A stretch of 64,000 bases of DNA from Pricia antarctica (GTDB lineage: Bacteria; Bacteroidota; Bacteroidia; Flavobacteriales; Flavobacteriaceae), in assembly GCA_011050085.1 (NCBI GenBank), contig DRGL01000014.1:62001-126000 (forward strand), written 5' to 3'. How positions within the stretch are numbered: position 1 is the stretch's first letter; each line of letters opens with the position of its first letter. The notes below the pieces were generated by a model, which did not search any database, had not been told where the DNA came from, and saw nothing but the letters and a program-made list of their open reading frames with translations. This document shows, piece by piece, positions 54,800 through 63,059 of this stretch. A program made the position numbers and the translations under genes.

Positions 54800-55522
54800 T
54801 CACTGTAATTTAAAGGTGATCGGAATACTATACGGCACTTTTACTGCCCTGCCTCTTTGCATTCCCGGGGTCATTTTCGGTATCGCCGCAACGATTCGTA
54901 TTGCCTCCGTTTCTAAATTTTTATCGGGCCCTCTTACTCTAATGTCGGCGATATACCCTTTGTTATCTATGGCAAATTGCACGAATACCCTACCTTGAAC
55001 TCCCATTTCCAAGGCAACTTCGGGATAATTGAACTCTTTGGCCACGTGTTCCTGGATCTTTTTTTGGAAACAGGCCTTTTTCGCTTCGTTGCCCTCAACA
55101 TTTTTACAGCCCGGAAAAATGGGTGCATTCTCGATAACCGAAAAAGGCACGGACACCTCCTCCTCTTCTTCCTCAACAACAACATCATCGACCTCCATGG
55201 GAGCCTCGATAACAGACTCCTGATTGGTCTCCGTACTTTCGATAATCGTTTCCTCGATTTCTTCGTTATTCTCCACGATTTCGATAATTTCAGGTGCTGC
55301 CGGCGGTGGCGGTGGCGGCTGGGTCTTGATTTGCTCCGTCATGGGTACGTCTTCCTTAATTTCGTCGGACACCTCCATCGACTCCACAATAAATTCTTCC
55401 TTGTCGTAGGTTTTGTATTCAAATGCTCTCCAAGTAAGGAAAAGCACAAGGCTAAGGCCAATAACAAAATAAAGACCGCTATTTCGATTCAGGTCGGCTT
55501 TCGGGTTTTTCTTGACTTGCAT
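54800..55522 (-). CDS. tonB: TonB energy transducer
   Basis: A 240-residue TonB: cytoplasmic N-terminus, one TM helix (about 17-35), a periplasmic linker with a proline run (about 85-91) and acidic repeats (about 95-145), and a C-terminal TonB domain (about 160-240; YPEVALEMGVQGRVFVQFAI). An extra cysteine pair (FPGC...KKACF) precedes the domain, as in many Bacteroidota TonBs. ATG 55522 fits the promoter; a Met at 55576 is upstream of it. Regulation with the copper receptor operon by the same type of site suggests it energises copper uptake. Confidence 0.9.
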   Translation of the reverse strand: MQVKKNPKADLNRNSGLYFVIGLSLVLFLTWRAFEYKTYDKEEFIVESMEVSDEIKEDVPMTEQIKTQPPPPPPAAPEIIEIVENNEEIEETIIESTETNQESVIEAPMEVDDVVVEEEEEEVSVPFSVIENAPIFPGCKNVEGNEAKKACFQKKIQEHVAKEFNYPEVALEMGVQGRVFVQFAIDNKGYIADIRVRGPDKNLETEAIRIVAAIPKMTPGMQRGRAVKVPYSIPITFKLQ

Positions 55523-55582
55523 GACAGTATGGATTAAATAAATCGTTTCCTTAAAGGTAGTTCTGTTTTTGAGCAATAAATA

Positions 55583-55594
55583 TGATTATTGTCA
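55583..55594 (-). promoter_or_regulatory. FNR-like site and promoter of tonB
   Basis: TGATTATTGTCA; leftwards 23 bp to TACCTTTA (55559-55552), then the tonB start at 55522. Confidence 0.75.
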
Positions 55595-55683
55595 TGTCTA
55601 CCGTCCTATACAGAATCCCATTCATCCTAAAATGTCTTAATTACCTATCTCAAAAAGGTACGGGAACCGATAAATACCAAACC

Positions 55684-55695
55684 TGACGAATATCA
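55684..55695 (+). promoter_or_regulatory. FNR-like site and promoter of the usp cluster
   Basis: TGACGAATATCA, 23 bp, then TACTTTCG (55719-55726, one mismatch from TAnnTTTG). The first usp starts at 55745. Confidence 0.78.
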
Positions 55696-55744
55696 TGGTT
55701 TTTGGTTGTAGCTCCCTTTACTTTCGTCTACAAATCAGTGTCAC

Positions 55745-56587
55745 ATGAAAAAAATAATCTTACCCACCGATTTTTCGGAGAATGCGTACAACGCAATCAA
55801 ATATGCCGTACAGTTGTTCAAGGATGTAGAGTGCACCTTTTATTTGATCAACACCTATACACCTGCCGTTTATCGGACGGAATATGCATTGTACAGTCCC
55901 GGCCAGATCGGGCTTGGCGATATGTATCGGGAAAATTCACAGACGCAGCTCGAAGAACTGAAGACCAAGATCGAGAACGAGTTCTATAACCCCAGTCATA
56001 CTTTTATAACCCATTCCGCCTTCAATATTCCGGTCGATGAAGTGCTTGAGACCGTCAAAAACGAGAAGGCCGATCTGGTCATCATGGGTACGCAAGGGGC
56101 TACCGGAGCAAAGGAAATCCTTCTCGGCACCCACACGGTACACGTCATCAAAAAGGCGACCTGTCCCGTTATTGCCGTACCTTCCGGTTTTGAATATGAA
56201 AATCCCACCGAAATACTCTTTCCCACGGACTATGAGATCGACTATAAAAAGGAACAGTTGAAACCGTTGTTGGATATCGCCAAAAACCATATCGGAAGTA
56301 TCGAGGTCATTCACGTTTCTTCGGGCAACGACCTGACGGAAAAACAGATCGAGAACAAACAAAAGCTGAATTATCTACTGGCCCAGACCGCCCATCTCTT
56401 CCACAATATGCCGAACCAAGGCGTCATTTCGGCCATTAACAATTTTCAGATGAAAAAGCGGATGAACCTTTTGGCAATGGTACAGAACAAGCATACGTTT
56501 TTGGAGCGGTTGTTTATAGAGCCGACCATCAAAAAGATAGGGTTTCATGTTACGATTCCGTTTATGGTTATTCCACATTTTGACTAG
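55745..56587 (+). CDS. Universal stress protein, tandem UspA domains
   Basis: A 280-residue Usp starting MKKIILPTDFSENAYNAIKYA. The ATP motif in domain 1 is MGTQGATGA...LGTH (near 115), with Thr in place of Ser. Domain 2 is degenerate and ends IEPTIKKIGFHVTIPFMVIP. It is the first of three Usps on this strand that may share one promoter. Confidence 0.9.
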   Translation: MKKIILPTDFSENAYNAIKYAVQLFKDVECTFYLINTYTPAVYRTEYALYSPGQIGLGDMYRENSQTQLEELKTKIENEFYNPSHTFITHSAFNIPVDEVLETVKNEKADLVIMGTQGATGAKEILLGTHTVHVIKKATCPVIAVPSGFEYENPTEILFPTDYEIDYKKEQLKPLLDIAKNHIGSIEVIHVSSGNDLTEKQIENKQKLNYLLAQTAHLFHNMPNQGVISAINNFQMKKRMNLLAMVQNKHTFLERLFIEPTIKKIGFHVTIPFMVIPHFD

Positions 56588-56734
56588 TGGCAGTGGGCAG
56601 TTACCATCAGCGGTAAAAAAACACCTGTAATTGTCGAATTCGAGGCACGAGGAATCCCTTGCCATGCTGCCCAGTTCAACAGATTCATCCCTACCCCCGG
56701 AAAGAGAGTATAGTAAAACTAAACCCAATAAAAA

Positions 56735-57574
56735 ATGAAAAATATCCTCGTACCAACGGACTTTTCGAACAATGCCTATAATGCCCTTTTTCATGCCACG
56801 CAGTTGATGCAGGGCGAGGCTTGTACCTTTTACATCCTTAACGTCTATAACGGTTTTACGCCCTTGCGGGGCAAGCGGATTCCAAACAAGGATTTGGAGG
56901 AACAATGGAGAGAAGAATCCCTCGAAGGATTGCTAAAGGTAAGCCATCGTATCAAACTGGTCGAAACCGATCCGAAACACGTTTTCAAGACCTTTATAAG
57001 AAAAGGCGATCTGGCCATTACGGTTTCCGAAACGGTCGCCGAAAAAGAGATTGACCTCGTGGTTATGGGCAATAGCGGCCGTTCCGAAATCGATGCCATA
57101 TTTATGGGAAGCAGCGCGTTGGACACTATCGACAAGGCAAAAAAATGTCCAGTAATGACCATCCCCAAGCAAATCGATTTTGAACCACCCAAGGATATCG
57201 CTTTCGTAACCGATTACCATAATAGTTATGATGCAGGACTATTACAGCCCTTACGGTTTATAGCAAAACGTTACGGGTCGAAAATACGGGTCATGCATAT
57301 CAACGAAGAAGAGGTTTTGGACAGGCACCAAGCAATGAACCGCAGTATTTTACAGGAATACCTTTTGCCCTTCGAGCATACGTTTCATTGGATGCCGCTC
57401 TTGAAGAGCAAGGCAACGGCCATCAACATTTTTTTGGAGGAATTGGAAATCGACCTCCTCGCCATGGTAAACTACGAGCATAGCTTTTTGGAACGTTGGA
57501 CCCGTGAACCTGTCATCAAAAGAGTAGGTTTTAACAATAACATTCCTTTTTTGGTAATACCTTATGGCAATTAA
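56735..57574 (+). CDS. Universal stress protein, tandem UspA domains
   Basis: A 279-residue Usp starting MKNILVPTDFSNNAYNAL. The domain 1 signature is MGNSGRSEI...MGSS (near 113), and the degenerate domain 2 ends TREPVIKRVGFNNNIPFLVIP, closest to the first Usp of the window. The 147-bp gap before it holds no FNR-like site, only a GGCAGT-type repeat fragment, so it is probably expressed by read-through from the preceding usp. Confidence 0.9.
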   Translation: MKNILVPTDFSNNAYNALFHATQLMQGEACTFYILNVYNGFTPLRGKRIPNKDLEEQWREESLEGLLKVSHRIKLVETDPKHVFKTFIRKGDLAITVSETVAEKEIDLVVMGNSGRSEIDAIFMGSSALDTIDKAKKCPVMTIPKQIDFEPPKDIAFVTDYHNSYDAGLLQPLRFIAKRYGSKIRVMHINEEEVLDRHQAMNRSILQEYLLPFEHTFHWMPLLKSKATAINIFLEELEIDLLAMVNYEHSFLERWTREPVIKRVGFNNNIPFLVIPYGN

Positions 57575-57584
57575 ACCCGAGAAA

Positions 57585-58430
57585 ATGCAAAATATACTGT
57601 TACCCACGGATTTTTCGAGAAATGCATTCCACGCCCTGCGCTATGCGACCGGGCTTTTAAAAAACAGGGAGTGTACCTTCTTTCTATTGAACGCGTACGG
57701 AGTAGAAAAAGGTTTTAAAGGCAAATCCGTCGGTAAGGGAAACCAAAAACGCTCCGATGATTTGAAGGAAAAGTCAAATGCCCGTTTGAACAATATGCTT
57801 GGGAAAATCAGAAAGGAAAACAAAAATCAGAAACACGGCTATAGCTTGCTTTCAGAGCCTGACGATTTAATACGCGCTGTCAATTCCCTCATCGATGAAC
57901 TGAATATCGATATGATGGTTTTGGGCAACAAAGGGGAACAGAGCAGTATTCCCGTATTTTTGGGAAGCACCACGACCGATACGTTGGAATCGGTTAAAAA
58001 GTGTCCGGTCTTGACCGTTCCGAACAATGCCAAATTCACTGTTCCAAAGGAAATCGCCTTGGCTTCCGACTTCAAAAAATCGTATGATGCCAGCGTTTTG
58101 CTTTCGGTCCGTACCATGGCAAATCTTTGTGGGGCCGCACTTCGGATAGTCCATATCGACGAGGAGGAAAAGTTGGACGACCATCAAAAATTCAACTTGG
58201 ATTCACTCTTAACCTTTTTCGGACCTTTGGCACATTCCGTTGAGAGGATACCCAATTTTATAAGCAAAACGAAGATCATACAGCTATTTTTAGAGAAATC
58301 CGATATTGACATGCTTTGCATGGTCGGCTACGAACATGGCCTTTTGGAAAAGATGCTGCGCGAACCTGTCATTGAAAATATGGTGCTGAAAATCGACATT
58401 CCTTTTTTTATCGTCCCGGAAACACCCTAA
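57585..58430 (+). CDS. Universal stress protein, tandem UspA domains
   Basis: A 281-residue Usp starting MQNILLPTDFSRNAFHALRY. An in-frame ATG at 57564 overlaps the preceding stop by 11 bp and would add seven residues foreign to the family, so 57585 is preferred. The ATP motif is LGNKGEQSS...LGST (near 113). The region after strand 2 is basic and lysine-rich (about 45-80). Domain 2 ends LREPVIENM...IPFFIVP. Confidence 0.88.
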   Translation: MQNILLPTDFSRNAFHALRYATGLLKNRECTFFLLNAYGVEKGFKGKSVGKGNQKRSDDLKEKSNARLNNMLGKIRKENKNQKHGYSLLSEPDDLIRAVNSLIDELNIDMMVLGNKGEQSSIPVFLGSTTTDTLESVKKCPVLTVPNNAKFTVPKEIALASDFKKSYDASVLLSVRTMANLCGAALRIVHIDEEEKLDDHQKFNLDSLLTFFGPLAHSVERIPNFISKTKIIQLFLEKSDIDMLCMVGYEHGLLEKMLREPVIENMVLKIDIPFFIVPETP

Positions 58431-58611
58431 CGGCTTTTGGCCGGCCTTGCTCAAATAAGATATCCTATGGTACCATTACTTTGTTTGACACGAATTCCAC
58501 GAATTACTACCAATTATCAATGTTTGTCGGCAAAAGCACCATATTCATATTTCTAGACCCATAACTTTACTACTCCAGGATTGTTCCCCCTTCGTGGGCT
58601 AGGGGGCTAAC

Positions 58612-58623
58612 TGATTTTCGTCA
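58612..58623 (+). promoter_or_regulatory. FNR-like site and promoter of usp
   Basis: TGATTTTCGTCA, 23 bp, then TAATTTTA (58647-58654). The start codon is at 58681. Confidence 0.78.
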
Positions 58624-58680
58624 TAGCAAATGGCATTTTTTGCACCTAATTTTATTCCATAACCAAAAAAATATGATGTC

Positions 58681-59535
58681 ATGGATAAGCAAATTTTATT
58701 GCCCACCGATTTTTCAAAGAATGCGCTGAACGCCGTCCGATATGCGCTCGACCTATACGCAGATCAGCAATGCGATTTCCATTTTCTGAACATCTATCAG
58801 GTCGATGACTATAGCCTCGACAACGACATGATGGTACCCGAACCCGGAGAACGTGCCTTTGAATCTGCCAAGGCAAGGTCGGAGAAACAGTTTGAAAAGC
58901 TGATGGAAATACTGAAATTGCATCCCAAAAATTCCAAACATACCTACCACACCATTTCCACTTTCAGTTACCTGTTCGAGGCGGTCGAGGATGTCATCGC
59001 CAAAAAGGATATCGATATCATCGTCATGGGCACAAAGGGAGACACAGGCTCACGAACCGTTATTTTCGGCACGAACACGATCAACCTTATGGAGCGGATA
59101 ACCGAATGTCCCGTTTTGGCCATACCGGTAGATGTCCGTTTCTCGCCCCCAAAGGAACTCGTTTTCCCAACGGATTACAAAACCCCTCTTAAACGCAAGG
59201 AACTCAGTTACCTAATCGAGATCAATAAGATGCACGGCACCGCCATACGCATTTTACATATCAAGGAAGAGGCCGAACTTAAAAAGGCACAGCAAAGCAA
59301 CAAAGAACTTTTGGAACGAATTTTTAAGGAGACCGACCATAGTTTCCACACGTTGGAGGGCCTAAAGGTTCAGGCGGGCATCGATGCCTTTATCGAAAGC
59401 CGTGGCAGCGATATGGTGGCCTTTCTGAACAAAAAACATACCTTTTTCAACAGTATCTTCTCCAGACCGTTGGTCAAGGAGCTTGGGTATCATTCCCGCA
59501 TACCGATACTGGCGTTGAACGATTATTCAAAATAA
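58681..59535 (+). CDS. Universal stress protein, tandem UspA domains
   Basis: A 284-residue Usp starting MDKQILLPTDFSKNALNAVRYA. The ATP motif is MGTKGDTGS...FGTN (near 120). The degenerate second half ends FSRPLVKELGYHSRIPILALN. It has its own promoter and is followed after five bases by a helical protein gene, so the two are one unit. Confidence 0.9.
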   Translation: MDKQILLPTDFSKNALNAVRYALDLYADQQCDFHFLNIYQVDDYSLDNDMMVPEPGERAFESAKARSEKQFEKLMEILKLHPKNSKHTYHTISTFSYLFEAVEDVIAKKDIDIIVMGTKGDTGSRTVIFGTNTINLMERITECPVLAIPVDVRFSPPKELVFPTDYKTPLKRKELSYLIEINKMHGTAIRILHIKEEAELKKAQQSNKELLERIFKETDHSFHTLEGLKVQAGIDAFIESRGSDMVAFLNKKHTFFNSIFSRPLVKELGYHSRIPILALNDYSK

Positions 59536-59540
59536 GTGCC

Positions 59541-59984
59541 ATGAACGACGAAAACATCCGATCAAAATCGGCACAAGCCAAAAAGGTAGAGGAATTCTAT
59601 CACGATTGCCAGCATTGGAAATCGAAACTATGGTTTATTGAGGATGAAGCCATTTTTCTCGAACATTTGCTGAACTCTTATGTTTTCGAGCCAAAAACAC
59701 CCAATCTGTTCGAACGGTTACAAGACTATTTGGAGCGATTAAAAAAGGCCGAAACAACAAAAACAGCAGTAATAAGACGTATAACGGTACATGAAAAAAC
59801 TCTTAGCGGCATGTTCGATTGCAAGGATATGGCCTGCAACCTGAGTTTTTATCAAAAACACAATGCGATACAGGCCGAGGTCGTGGGTTTCGTGGAAGAC
59901 TTTGGAAGCCTAAAAGCAGAAATCTTCAATTATGCCAGGTGGATTTTGAAAAAAAGTAAACCACATTACAGGCATGGTTCTTAG
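59541..59984 (+). CDS. Helical cytoplasmic protein, paralog of 33861-34310
   Basis: A 147-residue, mostly helical protein with no recognised family. The HWKSKLWFIEDEAIFLEHLL segment (about 26-45) matches the same region of the protein at 33861-34310, and overall length and charge pattern agree. Cysteines (CKDMAC) occur in the C-terminal half. Start ATG 59541 is five bases after the usp stop. Its link to a Usp gene suggests a stress role. Confidence 0.7.
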   Translation: MNDENIRSKSAQAKKVEEFYHDCQHWKSKLWFIEDEAIFLEHLLNSYVFEPKTPNLFERLQDYLERLKKAETTKTAVIRRITVHEKTLSGMFDCKDMACNLSFYQKHNAIQAEVVGFVEDFGSLKAEIFNYARWILKKSKPHYRHGS

Positions 59985-60020
59985 TACGGGAATGAACTAT
60001 GCAGGAATCAACCTCTTTTC

Positions 60021-60695
60021 CTATGCTTCGCTCTTTGAACGGCTTACGGGAATTTCCCTGCCCTCTATTTCTACGGTCGTGCTACTGAATCGATTCACTT
60101 TGTCCGTATTTATGGCATAGGATTTATGGATCCGTAGGAACTTACCCTCCGGTAGTCTTTCCAGAAACGATTTCATGGTCGTCAGCACAAAAAGGGTGCC
60201 ATGGTCTGTTACCAAACGAATGTAATCGCCCAGACCCTCGATAAAATTGATGTGGTCGAGCAGCACTTTTTGATGTTGTAGATTGCTTTTGACGTTTATA
60301 TAGTCCCCTTTCAAATTCCCATTTACCATTGTATGGTTTGCGACCGCCCTCTTCACGGCAATGTTAAAACGCTGCCTGTCAAAGGGCTTTTTTAGATAAT
60401 CCGTAATATAGTATTCAAAGGCTTTAAGGGCATATTCAGGTTTATCGCATACCAGAATGACCTGTGGTGCATCCTTTAGTTTGTCCAAAAACTCGAAACC
60501 ATCAATTAGCGGCAGTTCAACTGCAAGAAATATGAGGTTGATTTCTCTTTGCCCCATATTGTTGAGTGCATCGATGCCGTTCCGGTATTTGACGGTCAAT
60601 ACCAGATCCTGATAATCGGCTATCAAATCGGTAATGGCCTGACCTGATGCCTTGGAACCATCTACAACCATACATTTCAGTTCTTTCCTATCCAT
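60021..60695 (-). CDS. LytTR-type regulator with degenerate receiver
   Basis: A 224-residue protein: receiver-like domain (1-120) and LytTR DNA-binding domain (about 130-224, with LPEGKFLRIHKSYAIN). The phosphoacceptor Asp is replaced by Ala58 (LIFLAVELP), and the acidic pair near the N-terminus is reduced to one Asp (VVDGSK), while the conserved Lys (LKKPF) remains. It therefore cannot be controlled by normal Asp phosphorylation. The C-terminus ends about ten residues earlier than usual after IPVSRSKS. A perfect FNR-like promoter drives it, so its level is likely the signal. Confidence 0.85.
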   Translation of the reverse strand: MDRKELKCMVVDGSKASGQAITDLIADYQDLVLTVKYRNGIDALNNMGQREINLIFLAVELPLIDGFEFLDKLKDAPQVILVCDKPEYALKAFEYYITDYLKKPFDRQRFNIAVKRAVANHTMVNGNLKGDYINVKSNLQHQKVLLDHINFIEGLGDYIRLVTDHGTLFVLTTMKSFLERLPEGKFLRIHKSYAINTDKVNRFSSTTVEIEGREIPVSRSKSEA

Positions 60696-60765
60696 CTTGT
60701 CATTATTTTAATTCATTAATATTCAAATACTTATCAAATTTATCCCAAAAAAGAAAAACAAGAAA

Positions 60766-60777
60766 TGATAAATATCA
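60766..60777 (-). promoter_or_regulatory. FNR-like site and promoter of the LytTR regulator
   Basis: TGATAAATATCA; leftwards 23 bp to the perfect -7 element TAAATTTG (60742-60735), 39 bp before the start at 60695. Confidence 0.85.
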
Positions 60778-60876
60778 GGTACGCGAAATTTTGGTAACAT
60801 TTCAGGAATTCCGGTTTTATAACAATTGGACTATCGCCATCCATTTCATAAGGGCTTCCTAAAAAAATAGTGCAAC

Positions 60877-60888
60877 TGATATTTATCA
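60877..60888 (+). promoter_or_regulatory. FNR-like site and promoter of hsp20
   Basis: TGATATTTATCA, 23 bp, then TAACTTAG (60912-60919), a weak -7 match. The hsp20 start is at 60963. Confidence 0.65.
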
Positions 60889-60962
60889 TTTCAAGTTGCC
60901 GCCCTTCCCCATAACTTAGTATGGAATTTTTAAAACAACTTTAATCCCTAAAATCCATTGTT

Positions 60963-61403
60963 ATGTCTTTAGTTAAATTTAACAGCAACCGATGGCCCTG
61001 GAACTATGGCCTTAGCGAATTCTTTGATCGGGAAGGCGGTTTTAGCGACGACTTCTTCAATTTAGAAAAATCATTGCCCGCCATGAACGTCAAAGAACAC
61101 AAAGATGACTTTGAAATCGAACTGGCATCCCCAGGCTTCGAGAAAAAGGATTTCGAGATTACCCTCAAGGACGATATTTTGGAAGTAGCCGCGGAAAAAA
61201 AGGCGGAGCAACAAGAAAAAGAGAACGATTACACCTGCAAGGAGTTCAACTATCGCTCCTTCAGACGTTCGTTGCAACTGCCCAAAATGGTAGACGACAC
61301 CAAGGAAGTCAAGGCGACATATAAAAACGGAATCCTCAGACTGCATTTGATGAAGAAAGAGGAGGCCAAGCAACAGACCAAAAGAAAAATCGTGATCACT
61401 TGA
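60963..61403 (+). CDS. hsp20: Small heat-shock protein, Hsp20/alpha-crystallin family
   Basis: A 146-residue ATP-independent chaperone. The alpha-crystallin domain (about 38-135) includes DDFEIELASPGFEKKDFEI, the YRSFRRSLQLP strand and the GILRLHL segment in place of the canonical G-x-L-x-[VIL]-x-[VIL] motif. The N-terminal arm is short and aromatic. In mycobacteria and others an Hsp20 is part of the hypoxia response together with Usps; the FNR-like promoter suggests the same combination here. Confidence 0.93.
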   Translation: MSLVKFNSNRWPWNYGLSEFFDREGGFSDDFFNLEKSLPAMNVKEHKDDFEIELASPGFEKKDFEITLKDDILEVAAEKKAEQQEKENDYTCKEFNYRSFRRSLQLPKMVDDTKEVKATYKNGILRLHLMKKEEAKQQTKRKIVIT

Positions 61404-61409
61404 TCTTGA

Positions 61410-61463
61410 ACCCTAAGTGTCGTGTCCAAGCAAACGGCTAGCGTCCGTCGTTTGCTTTAGGGT
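61410..61463 (+). terminator. Two-tier hairpin after hsp20
   Basis: The outer arms ACCCTAA (61410-61416) and TTAGGGT (61457-61463) and the inner arms AAGCAAACG (61428-61436) and CGTTTGCTT (61449-61457) can pair. No T run follows, so it may end the transcript or stabilise its 3' end rather than act as a standard terminator. Confidence 0.5.
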
Positions 61464-61539
61464 ATTTAGCCAGACACTACAACCGATACGTCAATAATCC
61501 AAGAACGTAGTAACCCCGTAACCAAGTAACCTAAATACC

Positions 61540-62196
61540 ATGAAAAAACTGATTTCTTTTGCGCTATTGATTATTTTTGGATGTTCGGATACCGCCTTGG
61601 TCGAAAACTGGAAAAACCCTGATATCGTACTGTTCGATGCCTATCAAGTATTGATCGTTGGAATGACCCAAAATGAGGATGTCCGTACCGATTTCGAGAC
61701 CAAACTGAAAAAGGAATTCGACGAAAGGGATGTCGAGGCCATGCGCAGTAGCGATGTTTTCGACGTTTCGTTTACCGATTCAAGAAAATCTGAAGAAGAA
61801 CTTGACCTGGTGGAGCAATCTTTACTGGACAAGGGTTTCGATGCCATTCTCTTTACAAAGATAACAGGATCTGAAAATCGGGAATCTTTTAGGAAAAGTA
61901 TCGCCGAATGGAGCAATTATAGAGGCCGTTTTCGCGATGATTACCTGTCGCACCAAAGCATTTATTACGATACCGACTACTATGATAAATTTACCGTGTA
62001 CCATGCCGAAACCTCGCTGTATTGCATTTGCGAAGGCAAGGAACGCGCCTTGATATGGCGGGGCAGCATAGACATAACCGACCCTAAGAATATTAAAAGG
62101 GCGGTGGACGACTACGTAAAATTGGTAGTCACAGCCATGGAAGAACAAGACCTAATCTTTAGAAAGGAAAACGATGATGGAGTTACGGGGCTATAA
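61540..62196 (+). CDS. Predicted lipoprotein, unknown function
   Basis: A 218-residue protein with a short signal peptide and lipobox FGC (Cys15). A mixed alpha/beta domain follows, with an early YQVLIVGMTQNEDVRTDFETKL segment like the start of DUF4136-type or nucleotide-independent sensor folds, a SLLDKGFDAILFTKI strand and a Tyr/Asp-rich loop (YYDTDYYDKF). I cannot name the family firmly. It has no FNR-like site. It is followed by a convergent patatin gene. Confidence 0.7.
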   Translation: MKKLISFALLIIFGCSDTALVENWKNPDIVLFDAYQVLIVGMTQNEDVRTDFETKLKKEFDERDVEAMRSSDVFDVSFTDSRKSEEELDLVEQSLLDKGFDAILFTKITGSENRESFRKSIAEWSNYRGRFRDDYLSHQSIYYDTDYYDKFTVYHAETSLYCICEGKERALIWRGSIDITDPKNIKRAVDDYVKLVVTAMEEQDLIFRKENDDGVTGL

Positions 62197-62230
62197 CGAA
62201 ACAAATACGAAAAGATGCCTTTGAAAAAGG

Positions 62231-63052
62231 CTAAATGTAAAAAGCTTTATCCATAAGAATTCCGCCTCTCAATGCCTCTTTGGTAGACGTATAACCAAGA
62301 TCGAAAATAGCGTCGATGCTTTTCATATTAAACATACTATACGTATTCAATTTCTCTGGCTTTATGACCAGATCGCAATAGACAATCTTTTCGATGGAGT
62401 CTGCGGCCATCTTTATTTTGTACGCCCTTTCGAGTATGTTGTAAGAATGTTTTAGATCTGCAGGTTTGATGGTACGCAACGGATTTACATGGATTCCGAT
62501 AATGTTATCGTAAATTCCTTTTAAAGGTTCTACGGGAAAATTTTTCAGCACGCCCCCGTCAACATAATATGATTTTCCGATTTTTGTCGGTGTAAAGATT
62601 CCCGGAAAGGAGGCCGATGCGAGAACCGGGCGGATAACCTCCCCAGTATCGAATATTTTCAACGTACCCTTTATCAAGTTAACCGCCGTTACGAAAAACG
62701 GCTTTATAAGTGCCTTGAAATTATCTTCGGGAAGCATTTTTTTAAAGTCGGAATAAAATTTTTCGGTATCGATAAATCCCGGTTTACGAAGGGCGTATTT
62801 TTGAGTATGGATAATGGGAATAGTCTTGAAGAAGTCCAATATTTCCGACCAGCTTGCTCCCGCCGCATAGAGCAGACCTACAATGGCACCTGCGCTCGTA
62901 CCGGAAATATGTGTGGGAAAGATGCCATCTTCCTGCAATGCTCGGATGGCCCCTATGTGCGCCACGCCACGAATACCCCCACCGGAAAGCACCAACCCTA
63001 TCTTGGGTTCGGTTTCTGAAATTTTATGTTCGCTATTTTTTTCGGTCATCAC
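62231..63052 (-). CDS. Patatin-like phospholipase
   Basis: A 273-residue cytoplasmic lipid acyl hydrolase. It shows the oxyanion hole GLVLSGGGIRGVAHIG (about 20-35), the nucleophile motif GTSAG (Ser near 53) and the catalytic Asp in VDGGVLKN (about 168). No signal peptide is seen. It lies seven bases after the cardiolipin synthase remnant on the same strand, suggesting a joint role in membrane lipid turnover. Confidence 0.92.
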   Translation of the reverse strand: MMTEKNSEHKISETEPKIGLVLSGGGIRGVAHIGAIRALQEDGIFPTHISGTSAGAIVGLLYAAGASWSEILDFFKTIPIIHTQKYALRKPGFIDTEKFYSDFKKMLPEDNFKALIKPFFVTAVNLIKGTLKIFDTGEVIRPVLASASFPGIFTPTKIGKSYYVDGGVLKNFPVEPLKGIYDNIIGIHVNPLRTIKPADLKHSYNILERAYKIKMAADSIEKIVYCDLVIKPEKLNTYSMFNMKSIDAIFDLGYTSTKEALRGGILMDKAFYI

Positions 63053-63059
63053 TGTAAAG

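Noticed and set aside
55523-55576. Longer TonB N-terminus from ATG 55576
   Set aside because: This Met lies upstream of the predicted -7 element and transcription start; the shorter form has the usual short cytoplasmic segment before the TM helix.
53265-58430. FNR-like sites directly before the usp genes at 56735 and 57585
   Set aside because: The gaps contain no inverted repeat at 23 bp from a -7 element; these genes are best explained by read-through from the promoter at 55719.
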